DNA from: Cryobacterium sp. HLT2-28
Lineage (GTDB): Bacteria > Actinomycetota > Actinomycetes > Actinomycetales > Microbacteriaceae
Direction of reading: 5' to 3'
NCBI RefSeq assembly: GCF_004402495.1
Contig: NZ_SOFH01000002.1
Coordinates: 291-64,290, forward strand
DNA length: 64,000 bases
The notes beneath the pieces were generated by a model. The model searched no databases, was not told the origin of the DNA, and saw only the letters and a list, made by a program, of their open reading frames with translations. Below, piece after piece: positions 34,360 through 42,820 of this stretch (within the stretch, counting starts at the first letter, position 1; the number at the start of each line of letters is the position of its first letter). The position numbers and the translations under genes were made by a program.

Positions 34360-34365
34360 TCCTCT

Positions 34366-34439
34366 CGCCGTGATCGACCTTTTCGGTCGAGGCCGACCGG
34401 TGTGCCGGTCGCCCTCGACCGGAATGGCAGATCTCGGCG
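34366..34439. repeat. 26-nt-arm hairpin after the xylulokinase relic
   Basis: Arms 34366-34391 and 34414-34439 match at 21 of 26 positions around a 22-base loop; begins 6 bases after the relic's stop. Same family as 23637-23710 (CGCCG...TCGACCTTT..CGGTCGAG). Terminator-like position, no T-run. Confidence 0.78.
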
Positions 34440-34498
34440 GGGTGGCGGGGTGGCGGTGGCGAGGTGGCGAGGTGGCGGGGTGGCGGGTGGCGGGTGGT
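34439..34498. repeat. GGTGGCG low-complexity tract
   Basis: Some 60 bases of GGTGGCG/GAGGTGGC repeats directly before the SDR gene at 34529. Simple-sequence expansion in the leader; may affect secondary structure. Nothing else is seen in this gap. Confidence 0.85.
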
Positions 34499-34528
34499 CC
34501 GCAGGGAAAGTCTTGGGATGATGGAGCA

Positions 34529-35365
34529 ATGACTCGAACCGTATCCGGAGCCCGCGTGCTGATCACCGGCGCAGCCATGGGCATGGGCCGCCTCTACGCC
34601 GAGCGGGCGGTGGCCGAGGGAGCCAAGGCCGTAATCCTCTGGGACCGCGACCCCGCGGCGCTGGCGGTCACCGCCGCCATCCTGAACGAACGTTCGGATG
34701 GCCGCAGCCAGGTGACGCCGTACGTCGTCGACATCGCCGACCTGGGAGCGATCGCCCAGGCGGCCCAGCGGGTGCGGATGGAGGTCGGCAATCCCGACAT
34801 CGTCATCAACAATGCCGGCATCGTGCGCGGCTCCTACTTCTGGGAACATGACAACGGCGACGACACCCGGCCGACCATGCAGGTAAACGCCCTCGCCCCC
34901 ATGTACATCACGCGTGAGTTCCTGCCCGCGATGATCGAGGGAACCGGCCGCGAATCGCGCATCGTCAACATCGCGTCGGCCGCGGGGATGCTGTCCACTC
35001 CTCGGATGAGCGTCTACGCCGCGTCGAAGGCCGCGCTGATCGGCTGGAGCGACTCCCTCCGCCTCGAACTCACCCAGCAGGGCCACGGTCAGGTGAAGGT
35101 CACCACTGTCTGCCCGAGTTACATCTCCACCGGCATGTTCGAGGGTGCCCGCGGCCCACTGTTCACCCCGCTGATGACGCCCGAGCATGTCGTCGACCGG
35201 GTGTGGCGGGCCATGCTCGCGGGCCGTCCGAGGCTCCTGATGCCGTGGACGGTCGGCCTGTCCAGCGCGGTGCGGGGCCTGCTCCCCCTGCCGGCGTGGG
35301 ACCTGGTCGCCGGCCGGGTCTTCGGCGTGTACCGGTCGATGGACGCCTTCACCGGCCGACGCTGA
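34529..35365 (+). CDS. SDR-family oxidoreductase (retinol/17-beta-HSD-like)
   Basis: 278 residues. Rossmann motif VLITGAAMGMGRLYAERA (TGxxxGxG-like), ILWDRDPAAL, NNAGIV, catalytic Ser in VNIASAAGMLS and YxxxK in VYAASKAALIGWSDSLRLE; C-terminal hydrophobic stretch WTVGLSSAVRGLLPLPAW suggests lipid or membrane association. NAD(P)-dependent oxidation/reduction of an alcohol/ketone, substrate unknown. ATG preceded by GGAG at only 2 bases (GGAGCAATG), a tight but usable site. Single gene followed by a hairpin at 35400. Confidence 0.88.
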   Translation: MTRTVSGARVLITGAAMGMGRLYAERAVAEGAKAVILWDRDPAALAVTAAILNERSDGRSQVTPYVVDIADLGAIAQAAQRVRMEVGNPDIVINNAGIVRGSYFWEHDNGDDTRPTMQVNALAPMYITREFLPAMIEGTGRESRIVNIASAAGMLSTPRMSVYAASKAALIGWSDSLRLELTQQGHGQVKVTTVCPSYISTGMFEGARGPLFTPLMTPEHVVDRVWRAMLAGRPRLLMPWTVGLSSAVRGLLPLPAWDLVAGRVFGVYRSMDAFTGRR

Positions 35366-35399
35366 CCTGCCCGCCCCGCCGCATCCGTCGCCCGCCCGC

Positions 35400-35454
35400 T
35401 GAGATGCGGAGAATGCACCTTCGTGGCGCGGGAGGGTGCTTTTTCCGCAACTCA
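35400..35454. repeat. Long hairpin after the SDR gene
   Basis: Arms of 21-22 bases (35400-35420 and 35433-35454) pair with a few mismatches; loop 12 bases. Thirty-four bases after the SDR stop. The descending arm contains CTTTTTCC, the closest to a T-run among these hairpins, so it is the best terminator candidate of the family. It separates the SDR from the riboswitch unit. Confidence 0.72.
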
Positions 35455-35491
35455 CCAACAACGCGCCGGCGCCGGCGTGCCCCGAACTGGG

Positions 35492-35509
35492 GTCCTCATT
35501 TATGAGGAC
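35492..35509. promoter_or_regulatory. 18-bp palindrome upstream of the riboswitch
   Basis: GTCCTCAT-TT-ATGAGGAC, a perfect palindrome in an AT-richer spot, 57 bases before the riboswitch aptamer. GACAAC (35507-35512) and TACGTT (35528-35533) could form a weak promoter just downstream (15-base spacer). Plausible operator for transcription of the diguanylate cyclase; inferred. Confidence 0.4.
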
Positions 35510-35566
35510 AACGGGGTGGTCTTCGCCTACGTTGAAGGTGCGCCCCCGGACGAGCTCACAACCGAC

Positions 35567-35645
35567 GGCCGGAGGAAAGGCACACCCGTCGCGAGGCGGG
35601 GTCGCAAAGGCACGGGGCCTCATGGTCAGCCGGCCCACCGGGAAC
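35567..35645 (+). ncRNA. Candidate cyclic di-GMP-I (GEMM) riboswitch
   Basis: The RNA can fold as a GEMM-I aptamer. P1: GGCCGG (35567-35572) with CCGGCC (35630-35635). Conserved entry AAAGGCACACC (consensus AGGGCAAACC), then hairpin CCCGTC-GCGA-GGCGGG with a GNRA tetraloop as in the P2 arm that docks into P3. The joining strand GTCGCAAAGGC corresponds to GACGCAAAGCC, followed by CACGGGGCC-TCAT-GGTC-AGCCGG for P3. The Shine-Dalgarno-like AGGAACC at 35645 follows P1, so translation control is plausible. It sits 24 bases before a diguanylate cyclase, a classical GEMM regulon type. Several consensus positions differ, so ligand binding is inferred. Confidence 0.78.
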
Positions 35646-35658
35646 AGGAACCAGATCG

Positions 35659-37197
35659 ATGAACACAGTGACCGACGGCCCCGCCGTCCGCACGGGTGGG
35701 TCGGGAATCTTCACGCGGCCCACGGGCATTGCGGATGGCGCCCGCTGGCTCTTTCTCTGGCTGGCCGTCGTCTCCGTGGTCCTGGCCGTCCCCGGGGTGC
35801 TGCTCACGGCGCGCGGCGGACTGCTGGCCCTGGGCCTCGCCGGCGGTGCCGTGCTCGTCTCCTCGCTCACCACCGGCTTCGTGCGCCGGCGCATTCCCCT
35901 GGGCGTCGACCTGATCGACGCGCTGGCGATGATGGCATTCGCCCTGGCGTCGCCGAAGGCGTCGGCCGTGGTCATGGTCATGTTCGGCGCCCTCTGGTTC
36001 CGGTCACTGTACGGCTCCGGCGCGCAGGCCCTGCTGCGGGTCAGCCTGTTCGCCGCGGCCCTCGGCTCGCTCTACGCGGTGTGGCCGCTGTTGCGGGAGG
36101 ACAGGATCGGGACCGACTTCGGCGCGTTCCTCGGCGTTCTCCCCACCATGTTCTTCACCGTGCTGATCGCCCGCCAGCTGGGCAAGTCGCTCGCCGCCCG
36201 GGAGCAGAGCATGGGGCGCGACCGCGTGCTCGCCGCGACCGGCTCCCAGCTGCTCGGCGCCACCAGCACGGCCGCGATCCTGGCCCTGGGCTGGTCGGCC
36301 TCGGCCGAGTTCTGCGCGGCGACTCCCGGGCTCCGGCTCGTCCTGCTCGCACCGGACGGGCGCACCCTGCGGGTCGCGGGCACGGCCGGCAACTTCCGGA
36401 ACGTCCCCGGCCGGCTCCCCGGCGAGGTCCTGTTCACCCGGCCAGGGACATCCGTCGCCCGTATCCTCGACCCCGCGCCGCTGAACGCCGCGGTCGGCGA
36501 GCCGCTGATGTGGGAGTGCCTCGAATTCGAGGGGCGGGACGAGCGGAGCTGGCTGCTGGTCGGCGCGCCGGGCAGGATCCCCGCCGAGGCGATCCTCTCC
36601 GTGCGGGGCCTGGCCGGCCAGGTCGCGCTCGCCATCCGCAACAGCCACGCGCACGAGGAGCTCTCGGCGCAGGCCCGCACCGACTCGCTGACCGGCCTGC
36701 ACAACCGCGCCTCGCTGCTCGCTGGGCTCTCCGCCGGCCTGGCCGGCGGCGACGATCCGGCCGGGTTGCAGGTGCTCTTCCTCGACCTGGACGACTTCAA
36801 GGACGTGAACGACGAGCTCGGGCACCGGGCCGGCGACATCGTGCTGGTCGAGGTCGCCGCCAGGCTGCGCGCCTCGGTGCGCCCGACCGACGTCTGCGCG
36901 CGGCTCGGCGGCGACGAATTCGCGGTGCTCCTGCACGGCACCGGCCTGGCCGAGGCCACCGAGATCGCCCAGCGAATCGTCGACGCCGTGGCGGAACCGT
37001 TCCTGGTCGGCGCCGAGTCGATGCGGGTCGGCGCCAGCATCGGCATCGCGACGCCCGCCGCCGGAGTCGGCATCGAAGAGCTCGTGCACCAGGCCGACGT
37101 GGCGATGTACGCCGCCAAGGCGAAGGGAAAGGGCCGGGTCGAGCCATTCACCCCCGGTCTCCTTACCATGGATCGGTACCACACCGTCCACGCCTGA
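35659..37197 (+). CDS. Membrane diguanylate cyclase (GGDEF)
   Basis: Synthesises cyclic di-GMP from two GTP. 512 residues: N-terminal membrane region with five or six helices (about 30-175), a GAF-like sensory middle (about 180-325), then the GGDEF domain (about 340-500) starting ARTDSLTGLHNRASLL, with LFLDLDDFKDVND, the intact catalytic signature ARLGGDEFAVLL (Gly417-Phe421) and an inhibitory I-site RPTD (408-411) exactly five residues ahead. Active, product-inhibited cyclase expected; no EAL domain. ATG at 35659; AGGAACCAGATCG precedes it. The riboswitch in its leader implies expression is itself controlled by c-di-GMP. Monocistronic. Confidence 0.93.
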   Translation: MNTVTDGPAVRTGGSGIFTRPTGIADGARWLFLWLAVVSVVLAVPGVLLTARGGLLALGLAGGAVLVSSLTTGFVRRRIPLGVDLIDALAMMAFALASPKASAVVMVMFGALWFRSLYGSGAQALLRVSLFAAALGSLYAVWPLLREDRIGTDFGAFLGVLPTMFFTVLIARQLGKSLAAREQSMGRDRVLAATGSQLLGATSTAAILALGWSASAEFCAATPGLRLVLLAPDGRTLRVAGTAGNFRNVPGRLPGEVLFTRPGTSVARILDPAPLNAAVGEPLMWECLEFEGRDERSWLLVGAPGRIPAEAILSVRGLAGQVALAIRNSHAHEELSAQARTDSLTGLHNRASLLAGLSAGLAGGDDPAGLQVLFLDLDDFKDVNDELGHRAGDIVLVEVAARLRASVRPTDVCARLGGDEFAVLLHGTGLAEATEIAQRIVDAVAEPFLVGAESMRVGASIGIATPAAGVGIEELVHQADVAMYAAKAKGKGRVEPFTPGLLTMDRYHTVHA

Positions 37198-37271
37198 CCC
37201 GGCGCCGCGGACCCGACCGCGGCGCCCGGAGCGGGGCGTGGGGCCCGGCTGCCGGCCCTGGCGGGACGAGG

Positions 37272-37330
37272 TTGACGGATGCTCACTCAGCGTCGTAGTA
37301 TGGAATCGTTTCCATGGAAACGATTCCATA
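37272..37330 (+). promoter_or_regulatory. rbs promoter with double LacI-type operator
   Basis: TTGACG (37272-37277), 18 bases, TAGTAT (37296-37301) forms a good promoter. A perfect 32-bp palindrome (37299-37330) overlaps the -10 end and start site. It consists of two abutting LacI-family operators in inverted order, TGGAATCGTTTCCA and TGGAAACGATTCCA, each centred on CG as LacI/RbsR sites are. Twenty-two bases before rbsR: autoregulation and ribose induction are inferred. Confidence 0.85.
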
Positions 37331-37352
37331 CAACACGACGAGGTGACACCCG

Positions 37353-38387
37353 ATGGTTGCGATCACGATCAAGGACGTGGCGGCGCTCGCCGGCGTCTCC
37401 GTGGCCACGGCCTCGCGGGTGCTCTCCGGCAACCCGGCCACCTCACCGGACTCCCGGGCGCGGGTCGCCGCGGCCGTCACGGAACTCGATTACCGGCCCA
37501 ACGCCCAGGCCCGCGCCCTGCGCTCGACCCGGTCGGACTCGATCGGCCTGCTCGTCTCGGACGTGCGCAACCCCTTCTTCGCCGACCTGGCCCACACCGT
37601 GGAGCAGGCCGCCCTGGCCGCCGGCTACGTCACCCTGCTCGGCAACGCCAATGAGCGCAAGGAACAGCAGGACCGCTACCTCGACACGCTGATCTCCCGC
37701 CGGGTGGACGGCATCATCGTGGCCCCCCTCGGCGAAGGCAGCGGCAGCATCCGTTCGCTCATCACCCGGGAGATCCCCACCGTCTTCGTCGACCGCACCG
37801 TGGACGGCCTCGACATCCCGAGCGTGACCACCGACAGTGAGGCCGGCATCCGGCAGGCCGTCCACCATCTCGCGGCGGCCGGGCACACCCGGATCGGCTA
37901 CATCTCCGGGCCGCAGGCCACCTCCACCGGCCGGGACCGGTTCGCCGCGTTCACCCGGGCGATCGCCGCCGCCGGACTCAGCCAGGATCCCGAACTCGTC
38001 TACTTCGGCGACTATCAGGCGGCCAGCGGCTCGGCCGGCGTGCACGCCCTGCTCCAGCTGCGCGAGCCGCCGACGGCCCTGCTCGCCGCCGACAGCCTGA
38101 TGGCCGTCGGGGCGATCGCCATCCTGCACAAGCTCGGCCGCCGGATCGGCGCCGACATCGCGCTGATCGCCTTCGACGACATCGAATGGTTTGCCCTGCT
38201 CAACCCCGCGCTGAGCGTGATCTCGCACAGCGTCGAGGAGATGGGCCGGATCGCCGTGGACATGCTGCTCCAGGTCATCGACGGCGGAGAGCCGGAATCG
38301 GTGGTGCTGCCCAGCGAACTGATCGTGCGCGCCTCGTCGTCTACCCCCACCTCACCCGCATCCGGGCCCAGCCTAAGGACGAACTGA
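37353..38387 (+). CDS. rbsR: LacI-family repressor of the ribose operon
   Basis: 344 residues. Helix-turn-helix TIKDVAALAGVSVATASRVLSG at 5-26 with the LacI hinge RPNAQARALR, then a periplasmic-binding-protein-like core: IGLLVSDVRNPFFADLAHTVEQAA, VDGIIVAPLG, FVDRTVDGLDIPSVTTDSEAG, and AFDDIEWFALLNPALSVISHS for dimerisation. Binds DNA and releases it on sugar binding. First gene of rbsRACBKD, one base before rbsA, so cotranscribed and probably autoregulated through the palindrome at 37299-37330. Assigned RbsR from context; the ligand could be another pentose. Confidence 0.9.
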   Translation: MVAITIKDVAALAGVSVATASRVLSGNPATSPDSRARVAAAVTELDYRPNAQARALRSTRSDSIGLLVSDVRNPFFADLAHTVEQAALAAGYVTLLGNANERKEQQDRYLDTLISRRVDGIIVAPLGEGSGSIRSLITREIPTVFVDRTVDGLDIPSVTTDSEAGIRQAVHHLAAAGHTRIGYISGPQATSTGRDRFAAFTRAIAAAGLSQDPELVYFGDYQAASGSAGVHALLQLREPPTALLAADSLMAVGAIAILHKLGRRIGADIALIAFDDIEWFALLNPALSVISHSVEEMGRIAVDMLLQVIDGGEPESVVLPSELIVRASSSTPTSPASGPSLRTN

Positions 38388-38388
38388 A

Positions 38389-39909
38389 ATGAGCCAACAA
38401 CCACTCGTCACCCTGCAGAACGTGGGCAAGACGTTCGGCCCGGTCACGGTCATCAAGGACGTCACCGTGAGCGTCTACGCCGGCAAGGTGCAGGTGCTGC
38501 TCGGTGAGAACGGCGCCGGCAAGTCGACCCTGATCAAGATGATGGCCGGCGTCTACCAGCCCGATGCCGGCCGGATCGTCGTCGACGGCAAGACCGTCAC
38601 ACTGCCGACCACCCGCGCCGCCGAAGAGCTCGGCATCGCCACCATCCACCAGGAACTCAATCTGGTGCCCACCATGAGCATCGCCGAGAACGTGATGCTG
38701 GGGCGGATGCCGACCAGGCACGGCATGGTCGACCGCAGCGCCCTCCGCAACCGGGCGCGCGCCGCCCTCAACCTGATCGGCCTCGACATCGACGTCGACA
38801 CCCTGGTCGGCGAGCTCGGCATCGCCCGGCAGCAGCTCGTCGAGATCGCCAAGGCGCTCAGCATCAATGCCCGCATCCTCATCCTGGACGAGCCGACCGC
38901 GGCCCTGACCCGGCACGAGACCGAGAGCCTGTTCGCCGTGATGGCCGACCTGCGCAGCCGCGGCGTCGGGATGCTCTTCATCAGCCACCACCTCGACGAG
39001 ATCGCCGAGGTCGGCGACACCGTGACCGTGCTCCGCGACGGCGAGTTCGTCGCCGAGGTGCCGGCCTCCACCCCGGAGGACGAACTCGTCAAGCTGATGG
39101 TCGGCCGGAGCATCGAGGACCAGTACCCCCGCAATACCGGCGCCGGGACCCAGCCGGCCGGGACCCAGCCGGCCGGGATCCTTGCCGTCGAGCACCTCAG
39201 CTCGACCGGGCGGTTCTCCGACATCACCTTCACCGTGCGCGCCGGCGAGGTGCTCGGCATCGCCGGCCTGGTCGGAGCGGGCCGCACCGAGCTGATTCGC
39301 GCCATCGCCGGCGCCGACCACTACGACTCCGGCACCGTCACCGTGCGCGGCCAGGCGCTGCCCAAGGGCAACATCCAGGCGGCGATCAAGGCCGGCATCG
39401 GGCACGTCCCCGAGGACCGCAAGGGGCAGGGCCTCGTGACGGGCGCCTCGGTCAACGACAACCTCGGCTACGCCACCCTCGCCTCCACCGCCCGGCTCGG
39501 CCTGGCCGACTTCGCCGGCCAGCGCAGCCGGGCGCAGGCGGTCGCGACGAAACTGCGCATCCGGATGCACACCATCGACCAGGCGGTCGGCGCCCTCTCC
39601 GGCGGCAACCAGCAGAAGGCCGTCTTCGGCCGTTGGATCATCGCCGCCTCCACTGTGCTCCTGCTCGACGAACCCACCCGCGGAGTCGACGTCGGCGCGA
39701 AGGTCGAGATCTACGAGCTGATGAACGCGATCACCGCGGCCGGCGGCGCGATCGTCATGGTCTCCAGCGAACTTCCCGAGATCCTCGGGATGAGCGACCG
39801 CATCCTCGTGATGCGCGACGGCAAGCTGGCCGGCGAACTCACCACGGCCGAGGCCACCCAGGACGCAGTAATGACACTCGCCGCCCGCGATGTCGACGAG
39901 AAGAACTGA
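38389..39909 (+). CDS. rbsA: Ribose ABC transporter, ATP-binding protein
   Basis: 506 residues with two nucleotide-binding domains, as usual for RbsA/MglA. First: Walker A GENGAGKSTLIKMMAG, Walker B ILILDEPTAALT. Second: degenerate Walker A GLVGAGRTELIRAIAG, signature LSGGNQQKAVFGRW, Walker B VLLLDEPTRGVDVG. Energises sugar uptake with RbsC and RbsB. The inter-domain linker (about 245-262) carries AGTQPAGTQPAG from a 15-bp tandem duplication (39142-39171). ATG one base after the rbsR stop. Confidence 0.95.
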   Translation: MSQQPLVTLQNVGKTFGPVTVIKDVTVSVYAGKVQVLLGENGAGKSTLIKMMAGVYQPDAGRIVVDGKTVTLPTTRAAEELGIATIHQELNLVPTMSIAENVMLGRMPTRHGMVDRSALRNRARAALNLIGLDIDVDTLVGELGIARQQLVEIAKALSINARILILDEPTAALTRHETESLFAVMADLRSRGVGMLFISHHLDEIAEVGDTVTVLRDGEFVAEVPASTPEDELVKLMVGRSIEDQYPRNTGAGTQPAGTQPAGILAVEHLSSTGRFSDITFTVRAGEVLGIAGLVGAGRTELIRAIAGADHYDSGTVTVRGQALPKGNIQAAIKAGIGHVPEDRKGQGLVTGASVNDNLGYATLASTARLGLADFAGQRSRAQAVATKLRIRMHTIDQAVGALSGGNQQKAVFGRWIIAASTVLLLDEPTRGVDVGAKVEIYELMNAITAAGGAIVMVSSELPEILGMSDRILVMRDGKLAGELTTAEATQDAVMTLAARDVDEKN

Positions 39910-39927
39910 AAGAAAAGGGATCCACGC

Positions 39928-40899
39928 ATGTCAACGACAACCCAGCCCGCAACGAGGCGCGGCTTCAACTACAAGAAGTTCCTCGCCAACAACGGCGCCC
40001 TGGTCGGCCTCGTCGTGCTCTGCATCGCGTTGTTCATCGCGACCCCCGACTTCCTGACCGGGCAGAACCTGCTCAACATCGGCATCCAGGTCTCCACGGT
40101 GGCTGTGCTGGCCTTCGGCATGACGTTCGTCATCGTCGCCGGCGGGATCGACCTGTCGGTCGGCGCCGTCGCGGCCCTCTCGGCGATGGTGTCGAGCTGG
40201 CTGTTCGTCAGCGCCGGCCTGCCGGGCTGGCTCGCCCTCGTCGGCGGACTCGTCGCCGGCCTGCTCGCCGGAGTGGTCAACGGCCTCGCCAACGCCTACG
40301 GCAAGCTGCCCAGCTTCATCGCCACCCTCGCCATGCTCAGCGTCGCCCGCGGGCTGACCCTGGTCATCTCCGACGGCCGCCCGATCAAGACGCCCGCCGA
40401 GGTCTCCTTCCTGGGCGGAAACCTGGGTCCCGTGCCGATGCCCATCGTGGTGCTCCTGGTGGCCGCCCTGGTCGCGTCATTCCTGCTCAACCGCACCGTG
40501 ATCGGCCGCTCGATGTACGCCGTCGGCGGCAACGCCGAGGCCGCACGCCTGTCCGGACTGCCCGTCAAGCGCATCCTCGTCACCGTGTTCGCGCTCGCCG
40601 GGCTCTTCGCGGCGCTCGCCGGGCTGCTGCTGGCCGGCCGCCTCGACTCCGCCCAGCCTCAGGCCGCGGCGGGCTACGAACTCGACGCCATCGCCGCGGT
40701 CGTCATCGGCGGCGCCTCGCTCTCCGGCGGGCTCGGCAAGATCTCGGGCACCTTCGTCGGCGCCCTGGTGCTCGTGGTCATCCGCAACGGCCTCAACCTG
40801 CTCAACGTCACGTCGTTCTGGCAGCAGGTCGTGATCGGCCTCGTGATCGCCCTCGCCGTCGGCGTCGACGTGCTGCGCCGCAAGACCCGCAGTAGCTGA
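39928..40899 (+). CDS. rbsC: Ribose ABC transporter, permease
   Basis: 323 residues, about eight to ten transmembrane helices. RbsC/AraH-type features: GIQVSTVAVLAFGMTFVIVAGGIDLSVG after the first helix, GVVNGLANAYGKLPSFIATLAMLSVARG and AVGGNAEAARLSGLPVKR, the cytoplasmic coupling loop. Forms the homodimeric channel with RbsA and RbsB. ATG with a weak GGGA 8-9 bases upstream; 18 bases after rbsA. Confidence 0.95.
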   Translation: MSTTTQPATRRGFNYKKFLANNGALVGLVVLCIALFIATPDFLTGQNLLNIGIQVSTVAVLAFGMTFVIVAGGIDLSVGAVAALSAMVSSWLFVSAGLPGWLALVGGLVAGLLAGVVNGLANAYGKLPSFIATLAMLSVARGLTLVISDGRPIKTPAEVSFLGGNLGPVPMPIVVLLVAALVASFLLNRTVIGRSMYAVGGNAEAARLSGLPVKRILVTVFALAGLFAALAGLLLAGRLDSAQPQAAAGYELDAIAAVVIGGASLSGGLGKISGTFVGALVLVVIRNGLNLLNVTSFWQQVVIGLVIALAVGVDVLRRKTRSS

Positions 40900-40955
40900 G
40901 TCGTCCCGCTCCCTCCCTCACATCACCACCCCGCTCCACCAACAAAGGAAAAACA

Positions 40956-41900
40956 ATGAAGTCCTCCTCATTCCGCAAGATCGCCGCACTGACCGCCACC
41001 GCGGCCCTGATCCTCACAGGCACGACCGCCTGCGGCCGGGGCGGCGGAGACGCGGCCGGCAGCACCAAGATCGTGATGGCCATCTCCACCCTGAACAACC
41101 CGTTCTTCGTCGAGCTGCGCGACGGCGCCCAGGCGGCCGCCAAGACCGCCGGCGTGCAGTTGAACATCGTCGACGCCCAGAACGACTCGGCCACCCAGGC
41201 CAACCAACTGGCCACCGCGGCCGCCGGCGCCACCAAGGCAGTCATCGTCAACCCGGTCGACTCCGATGCCGCGGCATCCGCCGTCAAGGCCCTGACCAAG
41301 GCCAATATTCCCGTCATCGCCGTCGACCGCACCGTCAACGGCGCTGAGCTGACCTCCCTCGTCGCCAGCGACAACGTCGCCGGCGGACGCCAGGCCGCCG
41401 ACGAGCTCGCCAAGTCGATGGGCGAGAAGGGCAGCGTCATCGCCCTGCAGGGCGTCTCCGGCACCTCCGCCAGCCGTGACCGCGGCGCCGGGTTCGCGGA
41501 GGGCATGAAGGCCTACCCGAACATCACGGTCGTCGCCAAGCAGACCGCGAACTTCGACCGCGCCGCCGCCCTCGACGTGACCACGAACCTCATGCAGGCG
41601 CACCCCGACGTGACCGGCCTGTTCGCCGAGAACGATGAGATGGCCCTCGGAGCCGTTCAGGCCCTCGGAGCCCGCGCCGGCACGGATGTCATGGTCGTCG
41701 GCTTCGACGGCACCTCCGATGGCCTCGCCGCCATCAAGAAGGGCACCCTCGTCGCGACCATCGCGCAGCAGCCGGCCGAACTCGGCAAGCTCGCCGTCGA
41801 ACTCGCCGTCAAGGCCATCAAGGGCACCAAGGTCGACAAGACCGTCCCCGTCGAGGTCGTCTCGGTCACGAAGACGAACGTGGGCGACTTCGCCAAGTGA
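40956..41900 (+). CDS. rbsB: Ribose ABC transporter, substrate-binding lipoprotein
   Basis: 314 residues. Signal peptide with lipobox LTGTTAC (Cys26), so membrane-anchored outside the cell. The sugar-binding fold is of cluster B: IVMAISTLNNPFFVELRDGAQAAAK, VDAQNDSATQANQL, VNPVDSDAAASAVK, IPVIAVDRTVNGAEL, LFAENDEMALGAVQALG and VVGFDGTSDGLAAI, matching ribose-binding contacts (Asn, Phe, Asp-Arg, Asn-Asp-Glu, Asp). ATG with AAAGGA 6 bases upstream. Its stop overlaps the rbsK start by 4 bases. Confidence 0.94.
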   Translation: MKSSSFRKIAALTATAALILTGTTACGRGGGDAAGSTKIVMAISTLNNPFFVELRDGAQAAAKTAGVQLNIVDAQNDSATQANQLATAAAGATKAVIVNPVDSDAAASAVKALTKANIPVIAVDRTVNGAELTSLVASDNVAGGRQAADELAKSMGEKGSVIALQGVSGTSASRDRGAGFAEGMKAYPNITVVAKQTANFDRAAALDVTTNLMQAHPDVTGLFAENDEMALGAVQALGARAGTDVMVVGFDGTSDGLAAIKKGTLVATIAQQPAELGKLAVELAVKAIKGTKVDKTVPVEVVSVTKTNVGDFAK

Positions 41901-42820
41901 TCCCCTCCACAGCGTCAGTGGTCGTCGTCGGATCGATCAACGTCGACCAGCTGATCACCATTGAACGCCACCCGCTGCCCGGCGAGACCCTGATCGGGAA
42001 GTCGATGGAGTTCCTCCCCGGCGGCAAGGGCGCAAACCAGGCGGTCGCCGCCGCCCAGCTCGGTGCCACCGTGCGCCTGGTCGGCGCCGTCGGCCGGGAC
42101 GCGCAGGCGCAGGTCGCGACCGCGATCCTGACCCGCGCCGGAGTCGGGCAGTCTGCGGTTCAGACCGTCGACGGCCCGACCGGCCTGGCCCTGGTGACCG
42201 TGGCCGACGACGGCGAGAACACCATCGTCGTCATCCCCGGCGCCAACGCTCTGGTGGGCGCGGATGCCGTCACCGCCAACGCGCACGAGATCGCCGCCGC
42301 CGCGGTGGTCGTGTTGCAGGGCGAGATCCCGGCCGACGGGATCGACACCGCTGCCCGGCTCGCCACGGGACGGGTGGTGCTGAACCTGGCGCCGGTCATC
42401 CCCGTGGCCGCCGAGACGATCCGGCGCGCCGATCCCCTCGTCGTCAACGAGCACGAGGCTGCCCTCGTGCTCGCCCAGGTCGAACCCGGTGCGGGAATCC
42501 CCGCGACGGACGAAGACCTGGTGGCCCGTCTGCGCGCCTGGGGTGTGGCATCGGTGGTGCTCACCCGCGGCGCGAAGGGGGCGATCTGCTCCGACGCGAG
42601 CGGCACGACCAGCGTGCCGTCGCCGGTGGTGTCCGCGGTGGACTCCTCCGGCGCCGGCGACGCGTTCGTCGGGGCGCTGAGCGCCCGGCTCGCGGCCGGA
42701 GCCTCGCTGCTGGACGCGGCACGCTTCGCCGTGCGCGTCGGCGCGTTCGCGGTGCAGGGACGTGGCACCCAGACGTCGTACCCGACCCTGGCCGACACCA
42801 TGCCGGAGGTGCTCGCGTGA
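41897..42820 (+). CDS. rbsK: Ribokinase
   Basis: Phosphorylates D-ribose to ribose-5-phosphate. 307 residues of the PfkB family: signature 1 GSINVDQLITIERHPLPGETLIG and FLPGGKGANQAVAAAQLG; signature 2 DSSGAGDAFVGALSARLAAG with the catalytic Asp; VNEHEAALV and LTRGAKGAI for the monovalent-cation and ATP region. GTG start inside the rbsB stop (GTGA), translationally coupled. Confidence 0.95.
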   Translation: MIPSTASVVVVGSINVDQLITIERHPLPGETLIGKSMEFLPGGKGANQAVAAAQLGATVRLVGAVGRDAQAQVATAILTRAGVGQSAVQTVDGPTGLALVTVADDGENTIVVIPGANALVGADAVTANAHEIAAAAVVVLQGEIPADGIDTAARLATGRVVLNLAPVIPVAAETIRRADPLVVNEHEAALVLAQVEPGAGIPATDEDLVARLRAWGVASVVLTRGAKGAICSDASGTTSVPSPVVSAVDSSGAGDAFVGALSARLAAGASLLDAARFAVRVGAFAVQGRGTQTSYPTLADTMPEVLA

